From Candidatus Tidjanibacter gallistercoris (lineage in GTDB: Bacteria; Bacteroidota; Bacteroidia; Bacteroidales; Rikenellaceae), in contig DXFY01000050.1 in assembly GCA_019114205.1 (NCBI GenBank), positions 1 to 62,146 of the forward strand: a DNA stretch of 62,146 nucleotides, in the 5' to 3' direction. A program made the translations under genes and the position numbers. The notes under the pieces are model-generated. The model was not told where the DNA came from. It did not search any database and saw nothing but the letters and a program-made list of their open reading frames with translations. This document shows positions 1-10,448 of this stretch, one piece after another (position 1 is the first letter of the stretch; every line of letters begins with the position of its first letter).

Positions 1-2
1 AT

Positions 3-1181
3 GTTGAGCACCTGCTCGTTCCGGCAGCCGTCATCCGGTTATGCCGAAAAGCGGCTTTTCTCAACCGTATCGGGCCGATATTGCTTCTATATATAATAGG
101 TATCATCGTCGGCAACCTTCCCTTTCTTCCGGCCGGAGCCCACGGATTACAGGAACTGCTGACCTCGGCCATCATCCCGATAGCCATTCCCATGATGCTT
201 TTCAACAGCGATTTCCGGAAATTTTCCGTTCGCAAATCGCTATCGGCGCTGCTGTGCGGTATCATCGCCGTGACGATTACGGTCATTCTGGGCTACCTCG
301 TATTCAGGGAGCACCTCGGCGGCGAAGGCTACAAAATCGGGGGAATGCTCACCGGCGTTTATACGGGCGGAACGCCGAACCTCGCGGCTCTGAAACTCGT
401 GCTGGGGGTGAAGGACGAAACCTATATCCTGCTCAATACGTACGACATGATGGTCAGCTTTCTTTACCTGGTCTTCCTGATGACCGCAGGCATCAGGCTG
501 TTCCGCAGGCTGCTGCCCGGCACGAGCGAAACGGGCGCAGCCGCGGCTGTCGGCCCGAACGCTTCCCTTCAGACTTCGGAACACGCTCCCGACGGCTATA
601 CGGATATATTCACGAAAAAAAGCATGCTCCAGATACTCCGGGCATTCCTGCTGTCGGTATTCATCCTCGCAGTATCCGCCCTCATCGCAATTGCTGCCTC
701 CGGCCGGGCGGATGCAGGTCTCGGTTCGGTCATGGAGTGGAAATACTTCATGGCGCTTCTTATCCTGTCGCTCACGACGCTCGGTATCGCCGCATCGTTC
801 ATTCCCGGTGTCCGCAAGCTGGACAAGAGCTACGACGCGGGCATGTACCTCGTGTACATATTCAGCGTGACCGTAGCATCCATGGCCGACCTGTCGCACC
901 TCGACTTCGGTGCCGGCATCTACATGCTCCTGTACATCGCATTCGTGATTTTCCTTTCGCTCGCGGTGCAAACCCTGCTCTCGCGTCTGTTCCGGATAGA
1001 CGGCGACACGATGGTCATTTCCTCCGTGGCGCTCATCAACTCGCCGCCCATGGTTCCGATGATGGCCGCGGCCATGAAAAACAGGAACGTTATCATCACC
1101 GGCCTGAGCATCGGCATCATCGGATATGCCATAGGCAATTACCTCGGTTTCGCCATCGCGGAACTGCTATCGACTCTCTGA
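3..1181 (+). CDS. DUF819-family membrane permease, 5' end outside window
   Basis: The reading frame is open to the left edge, so the N-terminus is missing. The visible part encodes about eight hydrophobic segments separated by short polar loops, with a longer polar loop around residues 165-200. The motif GVYTGGTPNLAAL and the overall layout match the DUF819 (YjcL-like) family of uncharacterised integral membrane proteins, which are predicted transporters. It ends 23 bases before the next gene and may be co-transcribed with it. The family call rests on pattern recognition and the substrate is unknown. Confidence 0.75.
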   Translation, partial: VEHLLVPAAVIRLCRKAAFLNRIGPILLLYIIGIIVGNLPFLPAGAHGLQELLTSAIIPIAIPMMLFNSDFRKFSVRKSLSALLCGIIAVTITVILGYLVFREHLGGEGYKIGGMLTGVYTGGTPNLAALKLVLGVKDETYILLNTYDMMVSFLYLVFLMTAGIRLFRRLLPGTSETGAAAAVGPNASLQTSEHAPDGYTDIFTKKSMLQILRAFLLSVFILAVSALIAIAASGRADAGLGSVMEWKYFMALLILSLTTLGIAASFIPGVRKLDKSYDAGMYLVYIFSVTVASMADLSHLDFGAGIYMLLYIAFVIFLSLAVQTLLSRLFRIDGDTMVISSVALINSPPMVPMMAAAMKNRNVIITGLSIGIIGYAIGNYLGFAIAELLSTL

Positions 1182-1204
1182 ACCCAACGACCGAAATACA
1201 TTTC

Positions 1205-2560
1205 ATGAAACGACTCACGCTTCTCCTGCTCTTCTCCGCCGCATCGTTCCCTGCTCCGGCAGCCGGAGCCGCACTCCCCGAAAAGCCCGCCGGCAGCGCT
1301 GCAATCCACGAAACGCACCTGCCCGCCTCGACCCCGGAAGCATCCGCACCGCAGCTGCGCGAGGAACGCATCAAACGGGGATGGAATTTCGGGCCGCTCC
1401 CGGCCATCGGTTACAACAGCGACCTCGGCTTCCAGTTCGGTGCCCTGTGCGACATCTTTTATTACGGCGACGGCAGCCGCTTTCCGGAGTACCTCCACAA
1501 ATTCAATGTCGAGGCTTCGTGGTACACGAAAGGCTCCGGAGTTTTCCACCTGTTTTACGATTCGAAATACCTCGTCCCGAAGACGCGCGTGACCTTTGCC
1601 GCGACCTACATGCCCAACCAGATGATGAGCTTTTACGGTTTCAACGGTTATGCCTCGCCCTATTCCGCACAGACGGCCGCGGAAAATCCCTCTTACTACG
1701 CCATCGACCGCAACCTGCTGCGCATCATGACCGACTTCCAGGGGCACATAACAGACAAAATCGGCTGGGCGGCAGGGATTTCGTTCTGGGATTACCGAAC
1801 GGGGCGCGTGCGGCTTCCCAAGTATGCAGGCAAACCTTCGCTATACCAGCAATACGTGGACCACGGCATCATCCGCCCGGAAGAGGCGCACGGAGGAGCG
1901 CTCCTCGAATTCAAGGCGGGCCTCGTCTATGACACGCGCGACCACGAACCCGCACCGAACCGCGGCATCTGAACGGAGTTCATCGCCTACGGTTCGCCCG
2001 ACCTCATCAAGCGGACGGGCAATGCCTACCTCAAACTGTCGGCCCATTTCAGGCAGTACATCCCCATCGTTCACGGGCGGCTGACCTTCGCCTACCATCT
2101 CGCCTACCAGGGTACGGTCGCCGGACGTCCTCCGTTCTACACGCAGCAGGCCATCACGACGCTTTATCTGCGGCAGGTCAATTCCGAAGGGCTCGGCAGC
2201 ATCAACACCGTCCGTGGGTTGCTCTACAACCGCATCGTCGGAAACGGGTACCTCTGGGGAAACTTCGAACTCCGCTGGCGTATTTTCGACTTCCGCCTTT
2301 TCGGGCAGGAGTGGTACTTCGCCGCCAATCCGTTCTTCGATGCCGGGGCCGTCGTCCAGCCCTACCGCCTGGAAGAGATGAAGGCTTCCGGCGATGCCGC
2401 GATTTACAGCGGCGAGTCCAACGGAGCGCACCTCAGCGCCGGACTCGGCGTGAAGGCAGTCATGAACAGCAACTTCATCGTATCCGTCGAATGGGGCATG
2501 CCTTTCGACCGCCGCGACGGTTCCGGCAGCCTCAACATCGGCCTGAACTATATTTTCTGA
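1205..2560 (+). pseudogene. Omp85/BamA-type outer-membrane barrel protein interrupted by an in-frame TGA
   Basis: The gene starts at ATG 1205 with a Sec signal peptide (hydrophobic stretch ending near PAPAAGA). The following ~430 residues alternate as expected for barrel strands, including the surface-antigen (Omp85 C-terminal) motif DTRDHEPAPNRGI. A TGA at 1970-1972 then stops translation, but the same frame stays open to a second stop at 2558-2560. The second part finishes in the aromatic-terminated strand ending NIGLNYIF, typical of outer-membrane proteins. The residue expected at the TGA is Trp (RGI-W-TEF), so one TGG-to-TGA change explains the break. The first part alone would be 255 residues and lacks the C-terminal strands needed for barrel assembly. 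It may be a recent pseudogene, a sequencing error, or, less likely, a read-through gene. Full length would be 451 residues. Confidence 0.8.
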
Positions 2561-2736
2561 ACACCGGAAGGAAGGTACCGAACCGTCATCCGCCCGGCGG
2601 GAAACGACGCGGGAAACACCGCATTTACAGCATAACCGGCGAGCCTCCCGCAGCCTCCGGCACTTCCGAAAGTCCATACAGCCGTTGGCTGGAGGCGGTC
2701 GTTCCGCTCCGGTTCTTGCGACAGGAATATACGCCG

Positions 2737-3456
2737 TCAGGCGATTTCGAGGTTGTGGCGGGAGACGGCGAGCACGGCGATGCTGATGCGGACATCGGGC
2801 ACGGCGGCCAGAATGGCTTCGGCACAGGAGGTGATGGTCGCCCCGGTCGTCAGCACGTCGTCCACCAAGAGAATATGCCGGCCGCGCAGAAGCTCCGGCC
2901 GACGCACGGAAAAGATGTCCCGCACGTTTTCCCAACGCTCGCGGTGCTCCTTGAGCGCCTGGCTCGGATTGTGCCGGTGCCGGCGTACCGAACGGACATC
3001 CACCGGCACGCCGAGGCTTTCGGCAATCCCGCGGGCGATATATTCCGACTGGTTGTAGCCGCGGCGCAAACGTTTGCGCAGGTGCAGCGGTACCGGCACG
3101 ATGACATCCACGTCCGCATATAATCCGCCGGCGGCCAGCTCCCCGCCGTACCACTGCCCCATTTCGAGCGCCTGCCGCCAGCGGCCGTGGTATTTGAATC
3201 CGTGAATCAGGTCGCGATAGCCGTTGCCGTGCACGAAGAAAAGAAATGCCGACGCATTCACCACCGGAACGAGCCCCCAGAACCTGCGCACCACGGGATT
3301 GTCCACCTGCGTCCAGAAACCGGTCAACGGCGCATCCATGCGGCAGGCGGTGCAGACCGTCCGTGCCCCTTCGGACATCGCACCGCCGCATACGGGACAC
3401 ACCGGCGGCCAGAAAAGGTCGCGCAGGTCTTTCAGCAACATTCCCATCCTGTTCAT
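2737..3456 (-). CDS. comF: ComF family phosphoribosyltransferase-like protein
   Basis: A 239-residue protein with an N-terminal zinc ribbon (C20, C23, C35, C38) and a C-terminal phosphoribosyltransferase fold with the PRPP-binding motif ILLVDDVLTTGAT. That combination defines ComF/GntX proteins. ComF is linked to DNA uptake in competent bacteria, but in the Bacteroidetes its role is unclear. I chose ATG 3456 because AGGGAG lies six bases upstream. The frame extends further upstream to 3588, but that extension is Arg/Val-rich and unlike the family. It lies downstream of priA on the same strand, separated by 245 bases. Confidence 0.85.
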   Translation of the reverse strand: MNRMGMLLKDLRDLFWPPVCPVCGGAMSEGARTVCTACRMDAPLTGFWTQVDNPVVRRFWGLVPVVNASAFLFFVHGNGYRDLIHGFKYHGRWRQALEMGQWYGGELAAGGLYADVDVIVPVPLHLRKRLRRGYNQSEYIARGIAESLGVPVDVRSVRRHRHNPSQALKEHRERWENVRDIFSVRRPELLRGRHILLVDDVLTTGATITSCAEAILAAVPDVRISIAVLAVSRHNLEIA

Positions 3457-3701
3457 TCCATACTCCCTGTTCCGAAGAACCGCACCGGGAATCACCCGGC
3501 CGCTCTTCACTGCATCCCGGACGACACGCCGTACCGCATCACCGTACCCTACCCATATTCCGATACGCCACTTACCGACAAGCCGCACTGCCGCGCAGAC
3601 CGCATCCGCTCCCTTCGCAAAACGGTATCCGCAGTACCCCGGCAGCGATACGGCAGCTCTCGCTCCGGTTCCCAGAGCCTGCCGCCCCGCATCGTAACCG
3701 C

Positions 3702-5963
3702 TTACTGCGGGTCCACATCGCAGAACACATACACGCGCCTGTACTCCTCATGCCGCGCCGCCTCTTTCAACAATTCCGACAATGCCTCTTTCGCCCGTGC
3801 CGGCGACCCGCCGCTCTCTATCTTCAGCAGGATTTCCAAGTAATTCTCTCCGCCCACCTTCTCCACCACCGGAGCATGGGGGCCGAAAACCCGGTCGCCG
3901 AAGACAGCGCGCATCCGGCCGGCGAGCCATTCCGCCGCCTGTCCGAGCAGCCGACCGTCGCGGTGGCGCAGCCGCACCACGATGAGCCTGCCGTAGGGAG
4001 GGTATCCGAAAACGCTGCGCTCGGCCAGCTGCGACCGCACCATGCCCTCGTAATCAAACGCCTGCACCTGACGCACCACCGGATGGTCGGGCTGCATGGT
4101 CTGTATCACCACCTCGCCGCACGCCCCCCTGCGTCCCGCACGGCCGGCCACCTGCGTCATCGTCTGATAGGCACGCTCGCAGGCCCGGAAATCGGGATAA
4201 TTCAGCAGGCTGTCGGCATTCAGGATACCGACGAGCTCCAATCCGGGGAAATCGAACCCTTTGGTCACCATCTGGGTTCCAACGAGCATATCCGCCCGGC
4301 CGTTTTCAAAATCGTTCACGATGCGTTCGTACCGCGACGGCGAAGAAGCCGTATCCCGGTCCAGCCGCAGGATACGCGCCGCGGGAAAGAGCGCCGCAGC
4401 TTCCTCCTCGACCTTCTCCGTGCCGCATCCCATCAGGCCGGGCGAAGGGGTGCCGCACTTCGGACATGCCGCCGGCAACGCAGCGGAATAACCGCACATG
4501 TGGCACCGCAGCCGGTCGCCCTGCCTGTGGTAGGTGAGCGTCACGCTGCACCGCGGACAATGCGCCACCCAACCGCACTGCGGGCACTCCACCCACGGAG
4601 CGAAACCCCGCCTGTTCTGGAAAAGCATCACCTGCCGGCCCCGGTCGAGCACGGCCACCGTCCGGTCGAGCAGCGCCTTGTCGAAGTGGAGCTTCCGTTC
4701 GCCGCGCCGAAAGGCCCGCAGCGAATCGGACACGAGGACATGCGGCAGTCGGGCATCCCCGTACCGCTCCGCAAGGGAGACGTAGCCGTACTTGCCGCTC
4801 CGGGCGTTCACGTAACTCTCTATCGAAGGCGTCGCACTGGCCAAGAGGCACTTCGCTCCGGTCTTCCGGGCCATCCAGACGGCACAGTCGCGGGCATTGT
4901 AGCGCGGCGCCGGCTCGGTCTGTTTGTAACCCGCATCATGCTCTTCGTCCACGACGATGAGTCCGAGTGCAGGAAACGGCAGGAACATCGCCGACCGAAC
5001 CCCCAGCACCAGTTCGCCGCCCCCGGAAGCGAGCAACTTCCGATAAACTTCCGCACGGCGACGGTCGCCGAGCCGGGAGTGGTACAGCGTCACCCGGTCG
5101 CCGAACACGGCCCGCACACGTGCCACAAGCTGCGACGTCATGGCTATTTCGGGCATCATATAGAGCACGCTCCGCCCAGCGGCCAGCATCCCGGCAATCA
5201 GGTGGATATAAATTTCGGTCTTCCCGCTGCCCGTTACTCCGTGCAGCAACACGCAGTCCTGCGATGCGAATCCCCGGCGTATCTCCTCCAGCGCCCGCAG
5301 CTGCGGCGGAGCGAGCGCCGCGGGCCGAACCAGCGACGCATCGAAAGGCGCCGTCCCGCCGCGAACCGCCTCCCGGCCGAACATTTCGAGGATACCCTTG
5401 TCGGAGAGCTTTTTCAATACGGCAGGCGATGCGTCGAGCGACGCACGGGGGAGTTCGCCGCCCCCCAACCCTTCATCCGGAAAGGCGGCGCAGAAGGCAA
5501 GCAGCGCCGCCTGCTGTGCCCTGGAACGCCGCAGGCCCTCCAGGGCTGCGACCAGTCCGGCCTCGTCCTTCGCCGCCGGGCCCAACCGTACATACTGTAC
5601 GAGCGCAGGCCGGTATTCGTCCCGTCGGAACTCCTCTTCCGAAAGCCCCGCCGGTTTGAGCGCTGCCGGCAGCGCGAAACGCATCACGTCGCCGAGCGTG
5701 CACATGTAGTAGTCCGCCACCCACTCCCACAGCTCCATCTGCGCACGGCCGAGGAGCGGTTCGGCGGTCATCGTCCGACCGGCAGGCCTGGTGGGAAAAC
5801 GGGGCGGATCGCCGTGGACGCGCCATACGATACCCATATACCGTTTGCGGGCGCCGATGCCGACCTCGATACCCATGCCCGGTACCAGCCGGGCGGCATC
5901 CTCCTCCGCCACCCGGAACGTAAACGGCCCGTGCGCGACGGGAACGACTATATCTGCATACAT
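3702..5963 (-). CDS. priA: Primosomal replication protein N' (PriA helicase)
   Basis: PriA recognises stalled or repaired forks and reloads the replicative helicase. The 753-residue product starts with the PriA DNA-binding domain (YADIVVPVAHGPFTF). Walker A HGVTGSGKT is near residues 241-249 and the DEEH box is at 339-342. Eight zinc-binding cysteines (C460, C463, C469, C472, C487, C490, C500, C503) are inserted in the helicase core, all intact. ATG 5963 is preferred because the family N-terminus begins there and a -7 promoter box lies 32 bases upstream. The frame continues further upstream but has no homologous character. Confidence 0.95.
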   Translation of the reverse strand: MYADIVVPVAHGPFTFRVAEEDAARLVPGMGIEVGIGARKRYMGIVWRVHGDPPRFPTRPAGRTMTAEPLLGRAQMELWEWVADYYMCTLGDVMRFALPAALKPAGLSEEEFRRDEYRPALVQYVRLGPAAKDEAGLVAALEGLRRSRAQQAALLAFCAAFPDEGLGGGELPRASLDASPAVLKKLSDKGILEMFGREAVRGGTAPFDASLVRPAALAPPQLRALEEIRRGFASQDCVLLHGVTGSGKTEIYIHLIAGMLAAGRSVLYMMPEIAMTSQLVARVRAVFGDRVTLYHSRLGDRRRAEVYRKLLASGGGELVLGVRSAMFLPFPALGLIVVDEEHDAGYKQTEPAPRYNARDCAVWMARKTGAKCLLASATPSIESYVNARSGKYGYVSLAERYGDARLPHVLVSDSLRAFRRGERKLHFDKALLDRTVAVLDRGRQVMLFQNRRGFAPWVECPQCGWVAHCPRCSVTLTYHRQGDRLRCHMCGYSAALPAACPKCGTPSPGLMGCGTEKVEEEAAALFPAARILRLDRDTASSPSRYERIVNDFENGRADMLVGTQMVTKGFDFPGLELVGILNADSLLNYPDFRACERAYQTMTQVAGRAGRRGACGEVVIQTMQPDHPVVRQVQAFDYEGMVRSQLAERSVFGYPPYGRLIVVRLRHRDGRLLGQAAEWLAGRMRAVFGDRVFGPHAPVVEKVGGENYLEILLKIESGGSPARAKEALSELLKEAARHEEYRRVYVFCDVDPQ

Positions 5964-5994
5964 ATCCACGGTCGATGCGCTTAATTTACTCTTA

Positions 5995-6002
5995 CAAAGA
6001 TA
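5995..6002 (-). promoter_or_regulatory. -7 promoter box for priA
   Basis: TATCTTTG on the minus strand matches the Bacteroidetes -7 consensus TAnnTTTG. It lies 32 bases upstream of the priA start. No clear -33 element was seen. Confidence 0.6.
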
Positions 6003-6037
6003 CGAAGCCCGTTCAAAAAACGGGATGTCCGCCCGAA

Positions 6038-6072
6038 TTTTGGATAAACTATCGGAAAATGTATTAGTTTTG
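6038..6072 (+). promoter_or_regulatory. Promoter for the YitT-type gene
   Basis: TAGTTTTG (6065-6072) fits the -7 consensus, and TTTTG (6038-6042) lies 22 bases upstream as a plausible -33 element. It diverges from the priA promoter. Confidence 0.55.
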
Positions 6073-6108
6073 CGTCGAAAAAGCGAATAAGAAAAGAGAC
6101 AACGACTT

Positions 6109-7011
6109 ATGACGAAAAAACTTAACATCGACAAAACGTCCGTCCGACAGACAGTGAAGGAATGGACCATCATCACGCTCGGCGTGCTGCTGTATTCGTT
6201 CGCATGGGTAAGCATCATCCTGCCGGCGGACGGTATGGGCGGCGGTGCGACCGGTGTCGCCATGCTCGTCTACTACGCCACCGGCGGTACCGACGGCGGC
6301 GTCCCCATCGGCATCAGCTACTTCGTAGTGAATGCGATTCTCATTACGGCCGCGGTCTTCATCATCGGGGCCAAGTTCGGCATCAAAACCATATACTCCA
6401 TCATCCTCATGTCGCTGACCATGAGCATCATGCAAGCCGTCATTCCCAACAACATCCTCGGTCTGGCAGACGACAAACTCCTTTCGGCGCTTCTGGGCGG
6501 CGGCGTGGCCGGTCTGGGTATCAGTCTGGTGCTCATGCAGGGCGGCAGTACCGGTGGTTCGGATATCATCGCAATGATAATCAACAAATACCGCAATATC
6601 AGCTACGGCCGTGTCGTACTGGTCGTGGACTGCATCATCATCGGCTGCACCTACTTCATCGAACACAACCTCGCCCAGGTGATTTACGGCTACGTACTGA
6701 CGGCTACCTTCAGCGTGACGGCCGACGTCATGCTGGCCGGCAACAAACAGTCGTCGCAGATATTCGTCATGTCGGAACGCTACAAGGAAATCGCCGACCT
6801 CATCGCGAACGACTTCCACCGCGGCGTGACGCTTCTGGACGGTACGGGCTGGTACACCAAGAAGCCTACCAAGGTCATCATGGTCGTGGTGCGGAAGAAC
6901 GAATCCACCTACATGCTTTCCAAAATCAAGGCGCTCGACACGAAGGCATTCATCACGATGGGCAGCGTCATGGGCGTTTACGGAGAAGGTTTCGACACGT
7001 TCCGCAAATAA
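6109..7011 (+). CDS. YitT family membrane protein (DUF161 + DUF2179)
   Basis: A 300-residue protein with about five to six membrane segments in residues 18-200, containing the glycine-rich motifs GMGGGATGVAML and QGGSTGGSDIIA typical of the YitT/DUF161 family. A soluble C-terminal DUF2179 domain (about residues 215-295) contains LDGTGWYTKKPTKVIMVVV. The family is uncharacterised; the soluble domain may be regulatory. It has its own promoter, diverges from priA and is followed by a hairpin, so it is probably monocistronic. Confidence 0.88.
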   Translation: MTKKLNIDKTSVRQTVKEWTIITLGVLLYSFAWVSIILPADGMGGGATGVAMLVYYATGGTDGGVPIGISYFVVNAILITAAVFIIGAKFGIKTIYSIILMSLTMSIMQAVIPNNILGLADDKLLSALLGGGVAGLGISLVLMQGGSTGGSDIIAMIINKYRNISYGRVVLVVDCIIIGCTYFIEHNLAQVIYGYVLTATFSVTADVMLAGNKQSSQIFVMSERYKEIADLIANDFHRGVTLLDGTGWYTKKPTKVIMVVVRKNESTYMLSKIKALDTKAFITMGSVMGVYGEGFDTFRK

Positions 7012-7033
7012 CGCTCCCGCGGCCAGCGCGACG

Positions 7034-7070
7034 GATTTGCCGGATACCGCCGAGGCGGTTCCGGCAAATC
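7034..7070 (+). terminator. Hairpin downstream of the YitT-type gene
   Basis: GATTTGCCGGATACCGCC pairs with GGCGGTTCCGGCAAATC across a two-base loop with one bulge. There is no strong T-run, so termination efficiency is uncertain. Confidence 0.55.
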
Positions 7071-7143
7071 ACATATAACGGGGCAGCGCTCCGGGGGCGC
7101 TATAAAAACCTGCATTTCGTAAGCTCGAATCAAAAATAAACGA

Positions 7144-7151
7144 TAACTTTG
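7144..7151 (+). promoter_or_regulatory. -7 promoter box for metG
   Basis: TAACTTTG matches TAnnTTTG exactly. It ends 10 bases before the first possible ATG (7162) and 28 bases before the second (7180). Confidence 0.7.
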
Positions 7152-7161
7152 TAGCAATACA

Positions 7162-9213
7162 ATGTCCCAGGAAGGCAAAATGAAAGAATACAAGCGCTAT
7201 TTAGTCACTTCGGCGCTGCCCTATGCGAACGGCCCCGTACACATCGGCCACCTCGCGGGAGTCTACATACCGTCGGACATCTACGTCCGCTATCTGCGCA
7301 AAAGAGGCCGCGATGTGCTGTGGGTCTGCGGTTCCGACGAACACGGCGTTCCCATCACCATCAAGGCGCGCCGGGAGGGTGTATCCCCCCAGGACGTGGT
7401 GGACAAATACCATAAAATCATCAAGGAGTCGTTCGAGGGCCTCGGCATCTCGTTCGACATCTATTCGCGCACGACCTCGCCCGTACACGCCAAAACAGCA
7501 TCGGATTTCTTCCTCGAACTTTACGACAAGGGCGAATTCACGGAAGAGACCACGATGCAGTACTACGACGAGGAGGCGGGCATCTTCCTCGCCGACCGCT
7601 ACATTACGGGCACCTGTCCCAAATGCGGCAGCGAAGGGGCTTACGGCGACCAGTGCGAGAAATGCGGCAGTACGCTCAACGCCACCGACCTCATCAACCC
7701 GTGCAGTACCATATCGGGTGCGCAGCCGGTGCTGCGCGAAACCCGCCACTGGTACCTGCCGCTCGACCGGCACGAAGCGTTCCTGCGCCGGTGGATACTC
7801 GAAGAACACAAGGAGTGGAAAACCAACGTGTACGGCCAGTGCAAGAGCTGGCTCGACGGAGGCCTCCAGCCCCGCGCCGTCAGCCGCGACCTCAACTGGG
7901 GCATTCCCGTGCCGGTCGCAGGTGCCGAAGGAAAGGTGCTCTACGTATGGTTCGACGCCCCCATCGGCTACATATCGGCCACGAAGGAGCTGACGCCGGA
8001 ATGGGAAAAATACTGGAAGGACGGGCAGACCAAGATGGTGCACTTCATCGGCAAGGACAACATCGTCTTCCACTGCATCGTCTTCCCGGCCATGCTCCGG
8101 GCGCACGGCGGTTACATCTTGCCGGACAACGTGCCCGCCAACGAGTTCCTGAACCTCGAAGGGGAGAAAATATCCACCTCGCGCAACTGGGCCGTATGGC
8201 TCAACGAATACCTCGAAGAGCTGCCCGGCAAGCAGGACGTGCTGCGCTACGTGCTGACGGCCAATGCTCCCGAAACGAAGGACAACGATTTCACGTGGAA
8301 AGAGTTCCAGGCACGCAACAACAACGAGCTCGTCGCCGTGCTCGGCAACTTCATGAACCGCGCGCTGGTGCTGACGGGCAAATATTTCGACGGTACAGTT
8401 CCCGAAGCCGGAACGCCGACCGACTACGACCGCGAAACCCTCGCCGAACTGCCGCGCATCCGGGAATCGCTCGAAAACAACATCGAGCATTACCGTTTCC
8501 GCGAGGCGCTGAAGGACGCGATGAACTTCGCCCGCCTCGGCAACAAGTACCTGGCCGACACGGAACCGTGGAAAGTCATCAAGACGGACCCGGAGCGCGT
8601 GGCCGCAATCCTCAACACCGCCCTGCAAATCACAGCCAATACGGCCATCGCCATCGAACCGTTCATGCCCTTCACGGCTGAAAAGATGTGGCGGATGCTG
8701 GCCGCCGAACCCCTCGCCTGGGATGCGCTGGGCAGGAGCGACCTCATCCCGGCAGGCCACCGGACGGGCACGCCCGAACTGCTGTTCGAGAAAATCGAGG
8801 ACGAAGTCATCGAACGCCAGCTCCGGAAACTCGAAGAGGCCAAAGCGGCCAATGCCGCCGCCAACGCTGCGGCGGAACCGCAGAAAGAGACGGTCGCATT
8901 CGACGACTTCCAGCGGATGGATATCCGCATAGCGAAAATCCTCGCCGCAGAGAAGGTGGCCAAAACGAAGAAGCTCCTCAAACTGACGGTGGACACGGGC
9001 ATCGATACCCGCGTCATCGTTTCGGGCATCGCGAAATACTACACTCCGGAAGAGCTCGTCGGCCGGCAGGTACTCGTGCTCGTGAACCTCGCCCCCCGCG
9101 AAATCAAAGGTATCGAGTCGAAAGGGATGATACTCATGGGCTCCGACCCGACGGGACGGCTGGTGCTGCTGCAACCCGCGGCCGAAACGGCCGCAGGCGC
9201 CACGGTGGGCTGA
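7162..9213 (+). CDS. metG: Methionyl-tRNA synthetase with C-terminal tRNA-binding domain
   Basis: Charges tRNA-Met. The class I signatures are present: HIGH at residues 27-30 and the KMSKS variant KISTS at 336-340. One zinc knuckle is intact (C152, C155, C165, C168). An Ala-rich linker near residues 555-575 leads to an EMAPII/Arc1p-like tRNA-binding domain ([15 protein letters not shown] onward), giving 683 residues, the long MetG type. The start is uncertain: ATG 7162 would leave almost no leader after the -7 box, whereas ATG 7180 has AGGAAGG five bases upstream and may be the true start. ilvE follows after 54 bases. Confidence 0.95.
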   Translation: MSQEGKMKEYKRYLVTSALPYANGPVHIGHLAGVYIPSDIYVRYLRKRGRDVLWVCGSDEHGVPITIKARREGVSPQDVVDKYHKIIKESFEGLGISFDIYSRTTSPVHAKTASDFFLELYDKGEFTEETTMQYYDEEAGIFLADRYITGTCPKCGSEGAYGDQCEKCGSTLNATDLINPCSTISGAQPVLRETRHWYLPLDRHEAFLRRWILEEHKEWKTNVYGQCKSWLDGGLQPRAVSRDLNWGIPVPVAGAEGKVLYVWFDAPIGYISATKELTPEWEKYWKDGQTKMVHFIGKDNIVFHCIVFPAMLRAHGGYILPDNVPANEFLNLEGEKISTSRNWAVWLNEYLEELPGKQDVLRYVLTANAPETKDNDFTWKEFQARNNNELVAVLGNFMNRALVLTGKYFDGTVPEAGTPTDYDRETLAELPRIRESLENNIEHYRFREALKDAMNFARLGNKYLADTEPWKVIKTDPERVAAILNTALQITANTAIAIEPFMPFTAEKMWRMLAAEPLAWDALGRSDLIPAGHRTGTPELLFEKIEDEVIERQLRKLEEAKAANAAANAAAEPQKETVAFDDFQRMDIRIAKILAAEKVAKTKKLLKLTVDTGIDTRVIVSGIAKYYTPEELVGRQVLVLVNLAPREIKGIESKGMILMGSDPTGRLVLLQPAAETAAGATVG

Positions 9214-9267
9214 CAGGGAACAGGAACGGAAAGAAGAGATTATAAACCTCAATACATTTAAACCGAG

Positions 9268-10293
9268 ATGAAAAACATTAATTGGTCAGAACTTGGATTC
9301 GGCTATTTCAAAACCGACTACAACGTAAGGTGCGAGTACAAAGACGGCAAGTGGGGCGAACTCTACGCCACCGAAGACGTCAATATGAACATCCACATGG
9401 CATCGACCTGCCTCCACTACGGACAGGAAGTGTTCGAGGGGCTCAAGGCATTCCGCGGCGTGGACGGCAAGGTAAGGCTGTTCCGCGTGGAGGAGAATGC
9501 GAAGCGCATGATTAATTCGGGCGAGTACCTCAAGATGGCGGTGCCTTCGGTGGAACTCTTCACCAAGGCTTGCATCGAAGCGGTGAAGCTCAATGCCGAC
9601 TACATCCCGCCTTACGGTTCGGGGGCATCGCTCTACCTCCGTCCGATGCTCATCGGCGTAGGTCCGCAGGTAGGCGTGAAACCTTCTGCCGACTATCTGT
9701 TCGCCGTATTCGTTACGCCGGTAGGCCCCTACTTCAAGGACGGCTTCAACTGTATCAAGGTCATCATCGATTACGACCACGACCGCGCGGCGCCTAAGGG
9801 CACCGGCCACGTCAAGGTGGGCGGCAACTATGCGGCCAGCCTCGATTCGGGCGAAATCGCACATGAAAAAGGGTTCGCCAGCGTCATCTTCCTCGACCCG
9901 GCCACCAAACAGTATATCGACGAGTGCAGCGCCGCCAACTTCTTCGGCATCCGCGACGGGAAATACATCACCCCGGATTCGCACTCGGTACTTCCGTCCA
10001 TCACCAACAAGAGCCTGCGCCAGATAGCCGAAGACCTCGGCCTCAAGGTGGAACAGCGCAAGGTGGGCGTCGAAGAACTCGCGACCTTCAGCGAAGCGGG
10101 ATGCTGCGGGACGGCAGCCGTCATCTCCCCCATCGGCAGCGTGTACGACCCGAAGACCGACAAGACCATCGTCTACGGCGACGGCAAGACCGCCGGGGAG
10201 TGGAGCCAGAAACTCTACAAGACGCTTCAGGGCATCCAGTACGGCGAAATCGAAGACAAGCACAACTGGAACACCATCGTGGACGTAAAATAA
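9268..10293 (+). CDS. ilvE: Branched-chain amino acid aminotransferase
   Basis: Transfers the amino group between glutamate and the 2-keto acids of Leu, Ile and Val, in the cytoplasm. The 341-residue protein has fold-type IV PLP features: the motif HVKVGGNYAAS contains the probable Schiff-base lysine K183, and the late segment EAGCCGTAAVISPI forms part of the cofactor pocket. Length and layout fit the IlvE subgroup with an N-terminal extension. No -7 box is visible in the 54-base gap after metG, so it is probably co-transcribed. A strong hairpin follows the stop. Confidence 0.93.
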   Translation: MKNINWSELGFGYFKTDYNVRCEYKDGKWGELYATEDVNMNIHMASTCLHYGQEVFEGLKAFRGVDGKVRLFRVEENAKRMINSGEYLKMAVPSVELFTKACIEAVKLNADYIPPYGSGASLYLRPMLIGVGPQVGVKPSADYLFAVFVTPVGPYFKDGFNCIKVIIDYDHDRAAPKGTGHVKVGGNYAASLDSGEIAHEKGFASVIFLDPATKQYIDECSAANFFGIRDGKYITPDSHSVLPSITNKSLRQIAEDLGLKVEQRKVGVEELATFSEAGCCGTAAVISPIGSVYDPKTDKTIVYGDGKTAGEWSQKLYKTLQGIQYGEIEDKHNWNTIVDVK

Positions 10294-10318
10294 CGCACTC
10301 CGGTTTCCGGTACGAACC

Positions 10319-10346
10319 GACGGGGACGCTCGCGAGCGTCCCCGTC
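10319..10346 (+). terminator. Palindromic terminator after ilvE
   Basis: A perfect 14-bp inverted repeat with no spacer (GACGGGGACGCTCG and its complement) starts 25 bases after the ilvE stop and is followed by TTTCGT. Confidence 0.75.
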
Positions 10347-10395
10347 TTTCGTCTCCGCAGACATACCGGACTGCCGAAAGATTCCGTTTTATCGT

Positions 10396-10403
10396 TAGTT
10401 TTG
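10396..10403 (+). promoter_or_regulatory. -7 promoter box for the exonuclease gene
   Basis: TAGTTTTG fits TAnnTTTG and sits 45 bases upstream of ATG 10449. Confidence 0.55.
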
Positions 10404-10448
10404 CACAAGAAACCGCCCCGCCGGGGCGGAAAGCATCCCATCGCCTGC

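Noticed and set aside
3457..3588. N-terminal extension of ComF
   Set aside because: The added 44 residues are unlike the family, and a good ribosome-binding site precedes the internal ATG at 3456.
7201..9252. A 683-codon open frame on the minus strand opposite metG
   Set aside because: It mirrors the codon structure of metG in GC-rich DNA and has no family character; metG itself is unmistakable.
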